From Toxoplasma gondii ME49 (Eukaryota; Apicomplexa; Conoidasida; Eucoccidiorida; Sarcocystidae), in the NCBI RefSeq assembly GCF_000006565.2, contig NC_031480.1, positions 6,503,170 to 6,567,169 on the forward strand: a DNA stretch of 64,000 nt, given 5' to 3'. Below the pieces are notes generated by a model. That model saw only the letters and a list, made by a program, of their open reading frames with translations, did no database searches and was not told the DNA's origin. Numbering within the stretch: position 1 is the stretch's first letter; the number at the start of each line of letters is the position of its first letter. Below, piece by piece: positions 46,201 through 57,533 of the stretch. Position numbers and translations under genes: made by a program.

Positions 46201-46808
46201 AGGGGGGTCTGCAGAGGCGTCCACACGACCTGCGAGTCGAGGCGAGAAGCGCGAGCGCCTGCGTCTTCTCCGGCGCCCGTCGAGAGCCTCCGAGACGCCT
46301 CAGTGCTGGGGGGAGAAGCCGAAGAAGCTGAGCGACGGCGGCTCCCGTCGCTGTTGCCGGACTGTACAGACATCTGCCGGGTCGGGGCGACGGCCGCAGG
46401 CGCGAAGGAGAAACCCACGGACGCGCGCCGGCCAGGCAGAAGTGAGGTCGAGGCGACTGAGTCTCCGGAAGACACGATTGGCTGCGTATAGGCCGAGCCG
46501 CCGACGCTTCGGCGCGAGACGCCCCAACCACTTGCATGCGACGCGTATGGAGCCGCCGATGACGCGTTGCTTTGTGCCTGGAGACTGTTGGACCTCACAA
46601 GAGTCGCAGAGGATGCGACAAGATGCGCAGAAGCGACTGAGGCGAGAGAGACTCCAGGAAAGGAGGAAGAAGCCGTAGGCTCGAGGGAGGAAAGAAACGC
46701 AGGATACGCGCTTTCTGCCACCACCGTGGAGGCCGGCTGCTCGGAAGCCGCCGCTGCGTGTGAAACGCCGGCCACCGGCACCGTCGACATGTAAGCTACA
46801 GGAAGCAT
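40286..46808 (-). CDS. RING-H2 finger protein, candidate E3 ubiquitin ligase
   Basis: Four minus-strand exons: 46808-44310, 43945-43845, 43316-43256 and 42958-40286, in frame for 1777 residues. The ATG at 46808 was chosen because no in-frame ATG lies upstream; a second Met is at residue 7. Residues 1-833 are Ser/Arg/Ala-rich and disordered. The RING-H2 finger is assembled from three exons: C855-P-I-C858 (exon 2), C873-L-H875-x2-H878-x2-C881 followed by VERWLR (exon 3), and C892-P-L-C895 (exon 4). All eight zinc ligands are present with C-x10-C spacing, so E2 binding and ubiquitin transfer are expected. After the finger come poly-Ser and Ser/Thr/Val repeats, then a very acidic segment with 20-residue Tyr-containing repeats, then a short basic tail. 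I see no membrane segment. The substrate is unknown. Confidence 0.85.
40541..40762. repeat. 60-bp coding repeat near the RING-H2 protein C-terminus
   Basis: 60-bp units: 40621-40680 and 40681-40740 are identical and 40561-40620 differs by one base, with partial copies on both sides. On the minus strand each encodes the 20-residue acidic unit [20 protein letters not shown]. Confidence 0.95.
41524..41537. repeat. Palindrome variant GGTGTCTAGACACC
   Basis: A perfect 14-bp palindrome inside exon 4 of the RING-H2 gene. It has the same GGTGT...ACACC ends as the GGTGTA-NN-TACACC family but a CTAG core. An imperfect copy (GGTGTCTAGACAGC) lies at 43093-43106 in the intron between exons 3 and 4 of the same gene. 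Confidence 0.85.
42129..42271. repeat. 45-bp coding repeat, three copies
   Basis: Three 45-bp units (GTAGAAGAGGAAAGAGATGA and on) encode a Ser/Thr/Val-rich 15-residue repeat ([19 protein letters not shown]) in the disordered part of the RING-H2 protein. Confidence 0.9.
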
Positions 46809-49800
46809 TTTGAAAATGAAAGGGAAGAGAAGGAAGGGGAGGCGGACGCCGAGAGAAAGACGGAAAAACAGTAGAGTGGAGAAAGGCGGAAATAAGAGAC
46901 GGGAGCAGAAGGCCAGATGACAGACGTGGAAGAGAGAGGTGCAAACAGCGAGATCCGAAAGGGCACTTGAAAACAAGGGAGACTGGAAGAAAGAAGGATG
47001 CACACGAGGCAGAGAGGAGGGAAGCTCAGGCGCGAAACAAATGGAATATTTCTTCAGGAGACAGCTCCAGATTGACGGAGTGGATGGTTCTGGCGAAAGA
47101 TTCGCCAGTAAAGTTGAGGTCTCGATGGAGACTGGGATGCAAAAAAGATCACTTGGAGGCGGAAAATGACCTTTCGGTCGATGCAGGGACCGCCACTACG
47201 TTTTTAGCGCACCTCATCCAGAGAAAAGCGCTCCACAAACAAAACCTACGCTACAAGAAACCAGGTACAATCACAGTATAAATCATGACAAAATCGAGAA
47301 GGGCTCCCGCCAACACGGCGGAAAAGGACGAGGATTCATTGTGGCCGCGCCGGACAACAGAGTCGCTATAAAGAGTTGACTCTCGGAAATCACTGTGCGG
47401 CAGAAGCGGCGTTGGAGAACAAATACATGTGTACAAACAAAAGTGTCGGCACGAAGACACCCTACAAAAGAGACGGCGATAAATGTGTTCGATGCGATTC
47501 ACGTGGCTCCACGAGCCTCACTGAATTCCTGCTCTTGAAAGTCGACGTTAGTTGACCGCAGGAGCCCAGGGGTGTTGCAAAACTGCACGACGAAACTCCA
47601 CGCGGTGAAGAATGCGCCGCAAACAAAAGAAGCTCGTTCAAATGATAATGCATGCTGAGCAACTACGAATGCACCCCAGTTTCGGTATAGAAACGTGCTG
47701 CTACTCGAAAAAGGATGTTGAACACGAACGCGAGTCGGAGCTGACACACTGCAGCTGTACATACACCTCAGACACGACTGTGTCAGTGAGCCGCAGGACT
47801 CGCCGCAATTTCGCCCGAAAATGACACGAATTCCAAATGAAAGATCGCGGCACACTCAGGGCAGACTCGGGTTCCATCGACTGCTCCGCGGAAAATTCGA
47901 CGAACGGAGAGACAAAACCCGAACTTTCGCGTTGGAACGCGCGTGCACGGAGCGCCTGGCGCGTGCAGTGTGACCCGCGCACACGCACGGACATCTGTGA
48001 CTCGTTGGAGAAAGGCGGAAATCAGCCTCTAAACGCAGTGCTCTGCCCGCCTTTTTAAAAGAAAGAAGCACTATTCAAGCCCGCTAAAATATAAAGGGGT
48101 GTGAAGAGAAGATTCCGCGACGCGAAGCCGTGAAACCCAACGCTATTTCTGCTGTTGCACAGAACGAGGTACCGACACCGCGAGCAAGCGTCGTTCCAGC
48201 ACCTGCGCAGCTTTGAGCGCTGCGGCACCTTCGGGCAAGGTCTGGCGTGGACGGAGTTTTTCGACTTCCCCACCCGCCGACAGAAGGTGTTTGCGGATTA
48301 TGTTCACTGCTTTCTGCCTCCGTTGTTTCTCCACGGCGCGAATGCAAAGCAAGTCGCTCTCTCGGGCAAAGAACCTTCGTGTGGGCCGCGCGACTGCGTG
48401 ATTGGTGTAGAAAGCCGTGTTGGCCTCGACTTGCGAGCGCAACAGCAGAGGGACGACTGTTCCTGCGAAGCCCAGAAAGAACGGAAAATGCGTTGGCCCG
48501 ATGCGGCAGCACAAACGTCATGGAGATTCACAGCTGAATTCTACATTCTCGTGCAGAAACGTTGGACGAGTATGCGAGCACGTCTCGCTATCTTTTCTCA
48601 ACCTCGCCGCTCGCGACACGGCTGCCCAGATCAGCCAGACGGCTCGGACGCATGGCAATCTGCGACGCAGAGAGTGACCGATGCCTCTCTGCTTCTCGAA
48701 TTCGCAGTTCCGGCCTTCACACCCTCGAATCCGTCGGTTTGCACGTGGCCTGTCTACGAAGAAGTGTCAAACCTCCAAAAACCGGAAGTGAAGATCTGTT
48801 TCGTGGAAAAATCTCGAATATTCAGAGATGCCCACGACCACGTATACGGCACTTGTTTGCTTGAGGCGCGTTCAAACTCTCCGTCCGCCTCGTCTGTTGA
48901 GACTGGATTCCAAAATCGACAAGGCTGGTCTGGTTCTTAGAAAACTTTTCCCGTCAGCAGTTCTCTAAAGAGTCACGAGCCCTTCCACTCCTGTGTGCCG
49001 AAACACGGAAAACCCACAATTTAGCTGCAGGACAACCGTTCACTTTCTACGCGACTCTTCACCACTCTCTGAAACACACGCCACCTAGAGCGTACTGTCA
49101 ACCAGTGAGCACCGCCGACAGGGCGGAGCCTGCCGCGCTCACCTGCCAGCACATGTGCATTCGTGGGTCACGGAACACGGTACTGATGAAATTATGAGAG
49201 AAAACATGAGCAAGGGAGAGTCTGAAAGGGTTTGAGCCAGAATTTACACGCGAAACTGTCGACTCCGGAGCACCCCGCATACACTTGACCCCACCCTCGA
49301 TTTCGCGTACTGGACTAGATTTCATAGCGAAGAGCGCAAATCAAGAAGCAGCTTTTTCTTCTGTTGCTAACCCTCACCCTCTTGGGTTTGTTTGTGAGTT
49401 CGTGGGGCCGCGGAGGTGGCGGAAAAGTTCCTTTTTCACCCCCAGAAAAAGGGGGCTGCTGCTGCACTCCGACACCGGCCTGCCTCGCTGTTTGGCTAGT
49501 CGCGCCAGGTGGTCTTGTCTAGTGAAATTGAAGCGAGTCGGCTTTTTCGCGGGATGACGACGCAATTTGTTGAGTTCTCATCGTTATTGGGGACTTTTGG
49601 GGAAGAAACAAGGGCTGAAGAGGCGACGCTGAAAGCGTTTTCTTGCGCGCGCTCCGCGGGTACTCGCAACTTGTGTCTTGACTCTCCTGCTAGACGACTC
49701 CGAGCATGTTGCGTCTTTTCCATTTGGGCAAGGCAGCGGTACGGAAACTCGAGCGCTAAGGACTCCTGAAATTCCGCAATCATTTGCGTTTGAAAGAATC

Positions 49801-50032
49801 CAACGCGACATTCTCGCAGCGAAAGTACCCGACTTGTCGTCGTCGTTTCACTCAGCCCCGAATTCGCTTTCTGGATTTGAATCGCCCGGAATGGATACAG
49901 CCTCGCTTTCGTGTTGTTTTTTTTCTTGTCCCTGACTTTCCTTCAGACCTCTGTTCGGTGTTTCGCTTCGGGGCGACCAGGCATCTCCGGCATCGCCTTT
50001 CTTCGGAGTTCTCTGGGTCACGAGCAAAAACC
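46809..50032. other. Intergenic between RING-H2 and NTPase starts
   Basis: The two flanking genes diverge, so both promoters and 5' UTRs lie here. Between them is a possible small minus-strand gene (exon at 48143-48462). An imperfect palindrome, GCTGTA-CA-TACACC, is at 47754-47767. The rest carries short overlapping ORFs without recognisable motifs. Confidence 0.45.
48143..48462 (-). CDS. Possible terminal exon of a small helical protein (weak)
   Basis: A minus-strand frame is open from an acceptor CTTCGCAG at 48462 to TAG at 48143-48145. Its last 90 residues are rich in Ala, Leu, Arg, Lys and Glu, with AVEKQRRQKAVNIIRKHLLS and ALKAAQVLERRLLAV, much more protein-like than the opposing frame 48155-48940. 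The first exon is not certain. One candidate ATG at about 48659 starts an Arg-rich leader (MRPSRLADLGSR) that could join in phase using a weak donor, which would suggest a mitochondrial presequence. This is inference and no family is recognised. Confidence 0.3.
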
Positions 50033-52606
50033 ATGGCTGAACGCGAAGCCGAGGATCGTCTGTCTTCTCGGCGTTCGCCGCCCTTTAGGGTCTTTTCGTT
50101 TTCGCTTCTTCTCTTGCTCTTCTCGAAGACAACATGGGAGGAAGCGGCTGCAGTCGTTTTGTCAGGAAATGGGGGGAGAGCGCGAGACCTCGACTCCGAC
50201 GCGCTCGGCGGCAGCATGCGTCCGGAGAAAGTCCATCGCTTTCGACGCAGCTACGAAACGGGCGGCGATCTCGTCTCTGCCTTGGAACTTTCTTTTCTAG
50301 ATCGAGCTGCCAGGAGCGAACAGGGAGAAGAACGCGCCTCTGCTCCTGCTTCGCCAGTGTCTACACTTCGGACGCCACTTTCCGGTCCTGTCGCCGCTCT
50401 TCCCTTTTCGCACAGACAGACACAATCTCTTGGTCACTCGAACTCTTTAACCTCCGCATCTCACCCCCATGCTCACCCAGCAGTTTCTTCGTATCCCGAC
50501 AGTTCCTTTCCTTCGTCTCCTCCTACATTTCTTTCTCCCTCGTCTTCTTCCCCCCCCTCCTCTTTCTCTTCTTCCTCAACTACAGGTGCATCCGTTTCTC
50601 CACTTTCTTCGTCTTCCTTCGTCGAGGGGAGCTATGCGGAAGAGAATGACGCAGCGCTGTTGTCCTCGCTGATGGAACAGGCGCCAGTGAGACCTCCAGA
50701 ACCCCGCGATAGTGGCGGCGGCCGCCGCGTCCTCGAGGAGTTGATGCTGAGTGAAGTCTCTTGCAGACAACTCACGCAAGCGATGATCGTCGTGGACGGC
50801 GGCAGCAGCAAGACGCTTCCTTCCCTGTTCACTGCGGTAACCGAGTCTTGTCCGCAGGAAGGACGACGCGTGTTGGAGGGGACATTGAAGTTCGTGGGCG
50901 AAGGCACAAAAGTCGCTGGCGTCCGAGATTTGCTCGAGGACTGGCTGGACGCCCACGCAGGGAAGGACTGGGAGTCGCGGGAGCTCGACGCCCAGACGCT
51001 CATGCGTTCCTTTCCGTCGATGCAGGAGCAGGCAAACAAGCTCGTGGCTCGCCTGATTCAGGACGTCGTCGCTCTCCTCAACTCGCGGCTGTCGGAAACC
51101 GAGAAGGAGGAAGTCAAGGCGCTGGGCGTCCCCGTCTTCTTCCATACGACGGCGGGGGTGCGGGGGTTTCCTGACTGGTACCGAGACGGGATGTTTGTGG
51201 CTCTTCGTCGAGCCATCAACGCGTCTCCGCCTGTCGAGGGCTACCTCTTCTTCACCAACAAGGACTGGACGCGGGCGATTTCCGGAGAGGTTGAGGGGAT
51301 ATATGCGTTTCTGACGGCGAATCTCCTCACGCGCAATTTCGAGAGACTCCTGGAAGACGCGCCCGGGGTCAGCAAAGAGTCCGAACTGCATGCGCACCGC
51401 AAACTCGCGGGGATCGTCGAAGTCGGCGGCGCGTCCATGCAAATCGTCTTCCCCGTCAGGCCGTTTGTGCCCTTCCCTCCGTTCGCGAAAGTCAGCAATC
51501 TCCAAAAAGAAGGCTACCTGCCCCACTCCTACCCTCCGGTGGACCTCGTGGCGGTCTCCTTCATGCAGCTCGGGGCGTCCAGCGCGAGCGGCGTCTTCCT
51601 CAAGATGCTTTGCGGCAAAGAAGAGTACCTCCGCGACGGAATCTGTCGGAATCCATGTCTGTTCCGAGGCTTTGAACAGGCGTGCTCGGCGGGGGAGGTG
51701 ACCATTGGGCCGACCGGCGAGATCCACGTGAGCTCGAACTTGCGCAAGAATCGCCTGAAGCCTGCGGCAACGTTCTGCGGGGGCGGGAACGCGGAAATCA
51801 TGTACAAGTTGTCCAACCGGATCGAGTGCATGGCCACTCGAATCAATCCGCTGTTGCCCCTCGAGCAACGCATGCAGATTCCGAACTGCGAGAAGATCGT
51901 GGGGACGGGCGACTTCGCGGCCTGCGCCAAGGAGGTCGAGGACATTTTGATCAACCCAAACTTGCCGCTGCCTGCGAATCAGGAAGCGGTGTCGCTCGGC
52001 TTCGAGACGCCTGCCCAAATCTTCAAGTTCATCTCCTCGAGTGCACCGCTCTTCGTCACTGGCGCCTCGCTGGTGACACCCGTCAAGCTCCTCCAAGCAG
52101 TGAATCTCCTCCCGAAAGACTTTGACGGAACGGCGCGCGCCCAACTCGTCGAGGCAGCCACCAAGTTCTGCGCGACTCCCGTTTCGCGCGAGAGCGACGG
52201 TTCTCTCTCGCTGCGCGTGGAGGCGAGCGCCCAGCGTCCTGACGCTCCTCCCGCGAAGCCTGTGAAGCTGACGACGCTGAACTACGAGACCTGCCACCGC
52301 CTAGCGATGGCCGCCTCTGTGCTCCAACAGATCGACTCGGGCGCGCGGAAACCGAACTCGGTTCGATTCGAGACAAAAGTCACAGACGACGGCAGGGAGG
52401 TGGGTCCCTTTGGCTGGCAAGCCGGCACCATTCTCCACCATGTCGCGAACTCGAGGCAGTGGAGCACGGCTGCCTACGAGCTCGGCGTAGGCCATACCTT
52501 CCACGACCGGAAGATCGCTCTCGCGGACCGCAAAGTCGACGAAAGCCTCGAAGGTACGAACGCCGCCAGTGCGGAGGCTGTCGTGGCTGCCGAACCGTCT
52601 GTGTGA
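50033..52606 (+). CDS. GDA1/CD39-family nucleoside triphosphatase, secreted type
   Basis: Single exon of 857 codons plus TGA. The ATG at 50033 (CAAAAACCATGG context) was chosen because the frame has no ATG further upstream. A hydrophobic leader at residues 19-31 (FRVFSFSLLLLLF) fits a signal peptide. Residues about 60-230 are disordered and Ser/Pro-rich. The catalytic part then shows the apyrase conserved regions in order: VVDGGSSKT at about 253, TAGVRGF at about 373, GEVEGIYAFLTANLL at about 417 with the general-base Glu, IVEVGGASMQIVF at about 461, and FGWQAGT at about 792. It should hydrolyse NTPs or NDPs with a divalent metal. Related Toxoplasma and Neospora NTPases are dense-granule proteins of about 630 residues acting in the parasitophorous vacuole; this one is longer. 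Its location is inferred only from the leader. It is probably a divergent paralogue of the classical NTPases. Confidence 0.9.
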   Translation: MAEREAEDRLSSRRSPPFRVFSFSLLLLLFSKTTWEEAAAVVLSGNGGRARDLDSDALGGSMRPEKVHRFRRSYETGGDLVSALELSFLDRAARSEQGEERASAPASPVSTLRTPLSGPVAALPFSHRQTQSLGHSNSLTSASHPHAHPAVSSYPDSSFPSSPPTFLSPSSSSPPSSFSSSSTTGASVSPLSSSSFVEGSYAEENDAALLSSLMEQAPVRPPEPRDSGGGRRVLEELMLSEVSCRQLTQAMIVVDGGSSKTLPSLFTAVTESCPQEGRRVLEGTLKFVGEGTKVAGVRDLLEDWLDAHAGKDWESRELDAQTLMRSFPSMQEQANKLVARLIQDVVALLNSRLSETEKEEVKALGVPVFFHTTAGVRGFPDWYRDGMFVALRRAINASPPVEGYLFFTNKDWTRAISGEVEGIYAFLTANLLTRNFERLLEDAPGVSKESELHAHRKLAGIVEVGGASMQIVFPVRPFVPFPPFAKVSNLQKEGYLPHSYPPVDLVAVSFMQLGASSASGVFLKMLCGKEEYLRDGICRNPCLFRGFEQACSAGEVTIGPTGEIHVSSNLRKNRLKPAATFCGGGNAEIMYKLSNRIECMATRINPLLPLEQRMQIPNCEKIVGTGDFAACAKEVEDILINPNLPLPANQEAVSLGFETPAQIFKFISSSAPLFVTGASLVTPVKLLQAVNLLPKDFDGTARAQLVEAATKFCATPVSRESDGSLSLRVEASAQRPDAPPAKPVKLTTLNYETCHRLAMAASVLQQIDSGARKPNSVRFETKVTDDGREVGPFGWQAGTILHHVANSRQWSTAAYELGVGHTFHDRKIALADRKVDESLEGTNAASAEAVVAAEPSV

Positions 52607-53711
52607 ACGAACGAGAAACGGTCAAAGACGAAGAAGAAAGGCTGGAGAAAAGACCGTGAAAAGACGAGGCGGCAGGGTGACCTCCGCTTTCTTCGACGAC
52701 GCGGGTCCGCCTGTGCTACGGCTTCTTGTCGAAAAGAAGAGGCGTGAGGAAGCCACTCACGACAGGATGAACGCGGGCGTCCAGATCGCCATCTTCCCTG
52801 GGCGCGCGGCCTCTTCTGGGGTCGCCGGGTGAACGCGCGTCTGAAATGCCGCGGAAAGGGGAGGCGACGAAGCAGGACGCAGCGATCTTTTGTGCCGAGC
52901 AGAGGAATCGAAGGGAGGACGGCGGCCGAGCTCCCGAGAGCGAGAAAGGAGTAGGGAAGAGAACGGAGCACAGGCTTGAGGAGAAGAAAGCAGAGATGGA
53001 GAAGAACCGCGTTCGTCGAACTGAAAAAAGACGTCGAGTTTGAGGAACCGTGTAAAGAGAGGAGTAGCAAGCGTCGACTGTCAGAGGCGAGAAAAGAGAG
53101 ACAAGACCAAGGAGGGTGTTTGGCTCTCTGGAGAGAGGAAAAGAGGAGCGAGTTGCAGAAAGGAGAAAACAGATTAACAACAGCGACCACTGCGTTCTCT
53201 GCGCCTGCAGCACACGCGCATCTCGAGGGAATTTTTCAGTTTTTCTTTCCTTCGTCGCAAGAGTCTGCCGCAGAAAAACGCCCAGGGACAACCTCTATGC
53301 CGCCTGTCAAAGAATCGGCTTTCTTGTGAAGGCGAGACGAGAAGAGACGCTGGGCGTCTGCCACCCGTCAGACACCCGAAATCCGTCTTCGTCTTAGCCG
53401 CGCCTGCCATGTGAATCTAAACGTGTTGCAATGCACGCGTTTTAATTGAACAAATCGATTTGCCTTGTGTTTTTCGCGGCTCGCGGACCTGCCAAAAATC
53501 CTCAATTTACAGTTTTTCGAGGAAGTCCGTCTCCGTTGCCGCTTCACCTGTGCAGTGTCGTTTTTCTGTCATTCTTCCAGACATTCAAGTCTATACGAAT
53601 CACGAATCCGAAAAGGACAAGACGCGACACTGGTCTCTCACGCACCCTCCTTTATACGCTGACCAACAGATACGCATGAAGAGTTAAGTAGTCATATACA
53701 CACATGCAAAG

Positions 53712-53738
53712 ATATATATATATATATATATATATATT
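53712..53738. repeat. (TA)n microsatellite
   Basis: About thirteen TA units. A related ATCT/TA tract lies at 53860-53893. Confidence 0.9.
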
Positions 53739-55754
53739 CAAATACATCTTTCACGTATTTAAAGACATCGCTCTGCTTGCGCTCACACATCCTGTGTTGT
53801 ACAGTCCACTCTTTACGCAAACATTAGTTCTCTCAAGCTTGAAGCTCCCCAAATGCAAGCATATCTATCTATCTATCTATATATATACATATGTTGGAAT
53901 ACAAGTCTGTGCTTAGCTCACATTTCCGGGATACTTCCTTTCACATATTTCCGATCCGAAATGAGATATCTCTCTTGCTGCGCGTGCACCGCCACTTTGC
54001 CTCCATGATAAGCTCGACGATGATAACTCTGAAGGCTTGGGGGCTCTTGGCGCTTCGGAGCCTCTCGCCCCGTAGCTCGAGCTCCGCCGTTTCCTGGTGC
54101 GGCTCATAAGCGGAGGCACTGCCCTCCCACAGAGGGCGTCGTAAATCGAACAGCGCTCTGCGTATGACATGAAACGCGAGGTACAGGCCCAGCTGTTTAC
54201 GAGTGTGCATCATCCCAGTGGAGAGCTTGAGACAGCTAAAAAAAGGGTGGATTTCATTCTCCGGCGACCGGAAGATGCTCCAGTTTTCTTAAGGAACAGT
54301 CCCCAGTTTTCACACGCCCACAGTGGACTCTTTCTTTCAAGGCAGTTGAAAGCGTTCGACCTTTGTCACTGTCTCGGTTTGGTCTCTACTCTTCAGAATC
54401 TCTGAGGCGAACACAGCGTAGGTTCTCTCAGAGAAAAAAGGCACCGAAGCTCTTTGGTTTATCGCCTGGAAACGCTGTTTGTGAGAGACAGCCTGCAGGT
54501 CCTGTTTGTGTTTTCTTGAAAAACCAGACTGTCTTTAACAAGAGAGAAACGGTTCGAGCGTCTAGGGTATCGCATCTTTTCCAGAAAAGCCGTGTCAGAT
54601 TTTTCTAGGCATTCCTCGACAGAGGGAACAAGCGCAGAGACCACGAAAAAGGCGATCGAAACAAGAGGCAAAAACGCATGTGTAGGGAGACGCGAGTTGC
54701 ATTGTCTCCGTCCAGTGCACTGAAATTCTAAAAGGGATATCTTCCTCACGGAAATGTCTAGAGGAGACACAGCACAGAAAGTCGAGAAGCAGTTGAGCGA
54801 AGAGACATGTGACGACCGACAAGAAGAGAATTCTCTTTGCCTGTCGTGTGATCCAGGAGAAGAAACTGTCTCTCGTCGTTCGCTGCTTCTGACTCTGTCC
54901 TGATGCTCTTTCCCTCTCCGATAAGAAAGACAGAGACGCCTTCCTTCTTTCTTTTCCGGCGCCAGGAGGGAGTGCCTAGGAAGTTGTTCCCAGACAGATA
55001 TCCACCCAAGTCGCCTCCTGAACGCAACCGAAAAAAGACGAGAAGAGAATCTCACGTCAAGCTTGAGCTGAGGAAACGGCGCTGAACTCCGGAAGTCTCT
55101 TCGCGCAACAGGCGCGGCCCTGGTTCGGACACTTGGAGAAAATCCGAGAGAAAACACTGGAGTCTGTTCACGTCTAATCAGAGTAGGAGCTTAACAGAAG
55201 ACCTGAGGACGTCTCAGAAAAAACATGCGACAGCATGGAGGCGAATGGACATGCGAGTCATCGACATGCACAGCAGACAGAACCGCACGACGTTGTCGTC
55301 CACTGTCTCGCCTTATATTCCGTCTCGTCTTTCCTAAGGACGAGCAATATCGAGTCCACAGAGGAACGGTCGCACATCAGAAGACTCGAACGTGAGAGGC
55401 GCCATCGAACGCCCACGGTGCCTTTGAAAACCTGAGTGCATGCGGCATGCTTGCCATCGTTCCAGTCTCTGCGACCAGTGGAAATAATCTGCCCTGCCTC
55501 TCGCGTTGGAGTGCGGTGTATTTCCACCTACAACCCTCTAGGAGTTCTGGAAAAACGCCCATGTGCTTGCAGTCTCTCCGAACTCGCGATCCTAATTTCA
55601 AACGCGCCTTTTTTTCTCGATCTCTTCATCTTGACGAAACTCATGTGCACTGGGCAAACACTCTTACAGGGAGAATCCTGAAATCCATGATTCTCAGTTC
55701 CCTTCGGCATTCCACTCCTCAGAAACGCTCGTTTCCTCCTACATATTATTACGT

Positions 55755-55851
55755 AAATACAACTATATATACATATATACAACTATATATACATATATAT
55801 ATACATATATATATGCACATATATATATATATATATATATAAATGTATATG
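55755..55851. repeat. (TA)n tract directly after the coiled-coil gene stop
   Basis: TA and TATAC units end within about 10 bp of the stop codon (55860-55858) of the minus-strand gene, so the transcript's 3' UTR begins with this array. Confidence 0.9.
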
Positions 55852-55857
55852 TAGACT

Positions 55858-57500
55858 TCATAGGCTTGCAAAGCCAGACGCTGCGGTCTTCTTCTCTGGT
55901 GGGTGTATGTACACCTGAGGTGTTCGACTCGAGAGACCTTTGTCTCTTACTTGAGAAGCGGAGGCAGCTGGCGACTCTGGCTGTCTCTGGTTGAGTTTCC
56001 TGGAGACGCGCCGCTCCGTGGACCCAAAGACTTCGTCGCTGCGGCGCAGGCTCTCCGCTGCCTGGGCAGTCCCGACGCTGATTGTGCGCCGTGGACTGGT
56101 CTCCTCTTCTCGCGTCTCTCTCTGTACCACAGTGAGGGAGAGCATGGAGCGATCTTCAGGATTCTCCGTCGCAGCGGTGCGTTCCGCCGAAGCGCCGAGT
56201 CTCGCAGGAGTCGCTGGACTCCCCTCCTCTCCGCCTCTGTCTCGCGCCTTGTCTGCTGCATGCGCGTCCCTGAGCAGGGCGGCGGACTTGAAGCGGCGCA
56301 AGTCTCTTTCGGCGTGGAACTCCCATCTGCAGTCTTCGTCTCGGAGAGGGAGAGGCGACTCTGCGCGAATGGAAAGAAACTCTTCGCTGCCGGCATCGTC
56401 TTCTCTCCGCGGAAACCAACTGCGCCCTTCAGCCGGCAGAGCGTCTGTCAGTCTCTGCAGGCTCTCACCGTGACGACGCGGCGAAGGCGCCATCGGTCGC
56501 CTCGCGGGATGTCGCAGAGACGCCGGCGTCCTCACTCTCTGGTCGATGTCCAGATATCTCCGGTTCACCTGTGAAGGCAGATTCCTCGGCACACTCAGGC
56601 CTCCACTCTCTTCCCTGAAACCTGCTCTCTCTCTCCGGCCTTGGTACGCCCTGCGCGAGACAGCGCTCCTCTCCTTCAAGTCTCCATTTGGAGGCATCCG
56701 CCGCGAGAAGAACGCGCCTTCCCGCGACGCATGCAGATCCGTCCTCGGAGGGGTCACGGCGCGGCGGGTGGGCAGACGGTTCACGGAGTTCGAAAGAACA
56801 TGGATATCCCGATCGCGGCGGAGTGAAACTTCTTTTTCGAAGTCTTCTCCTTCGCTGAGAACGCCATCCCTCTCGAGAGGTCCGAGATCTTCGCGGCGAC
56901 GCTTCTGCGCAAAAAGACTGTTTGGAACCAACATCTCCCGCTTCTTCCTCGCTTCTCCCACCCGTTGCTCGGAAGAGAAGCTCCGCGAGAAAACCGCCTC
57001 TTCGCGCTCCGCTGAACGTACACCGCAGGGCGAGTCCGCCGGACTTCCGGCCGACACCCCTGGTGTAGCTACAGCCGAAGGGGCGCTGAGGCGCGGCGAG
57101 GCGGCCTGCAGGGGAGACGACTTCCTTTGTTCCTCCATTTCTGGAAACGATGGCTCTCGCAAACGCAGAGGCGACACAACCGGGCTCTCACGTAAGGGAA
57201 AGCAAGTGGAAAGACTCGCAGGAAACGTCGCAGGCTCGGTCGATTCTGCAGACGAACTGGCATTTGCCAAGCAGGATGCCATCATCGACTGGAGAAACAA
57301 ACACACAGGCAGTGAGCGGAGTCAAGAACTCCATGAAAAGGACGAGAGAGAAAAACAAGAAACGACGCGGTCGTCAATCGATGCACAAATAACGAGTCTT
57401 TCATATCTATTGAACAGCACCAGAAAGACACAGTGTAAATGGACAGAAGCAAATCGGAAGTATCGCTCCAAGAAATATATACATACATATATACAAATAC

Positions 57501-57533
<33 letters not shown>

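Larger units (their letters stand above)
52607..55857. other. Convergent intergenic region
   Basis: This region lies between the NTPase stop (plus) and the coiled-coil gene stop (minus, 55858). The first 800 bp are purine-rich on the plus strand and fit a 3' UTR. A 232-codon minus frame at 54459-55157 has no ATG at its start and shows Ser/Arg-rich composition, so it is not listed. Small TA arrays lie at about 53712, 53860 and 55755. Confidence 0.5.

Noticed and set aside
48155..48940. 261-codon plus-strand ORF
   Set aside because: It opens with a non-ATG codon, and the opposite strand has a more convincing frame with an acceptor and stop.
50576..52297. 573-codon minus-strand ORF over the NTPase
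   Set aside because: It is the shadow of a GC-rich single exon. The plus strand contains all five apyrase motifs in order.
54459..55157. 232-codon minus-strand ORF
   Set aside because: There is no ATG at the 5' end, the composition is Ser/Arg/Phe-rich with no recognisable feature, and no exon could be attached.
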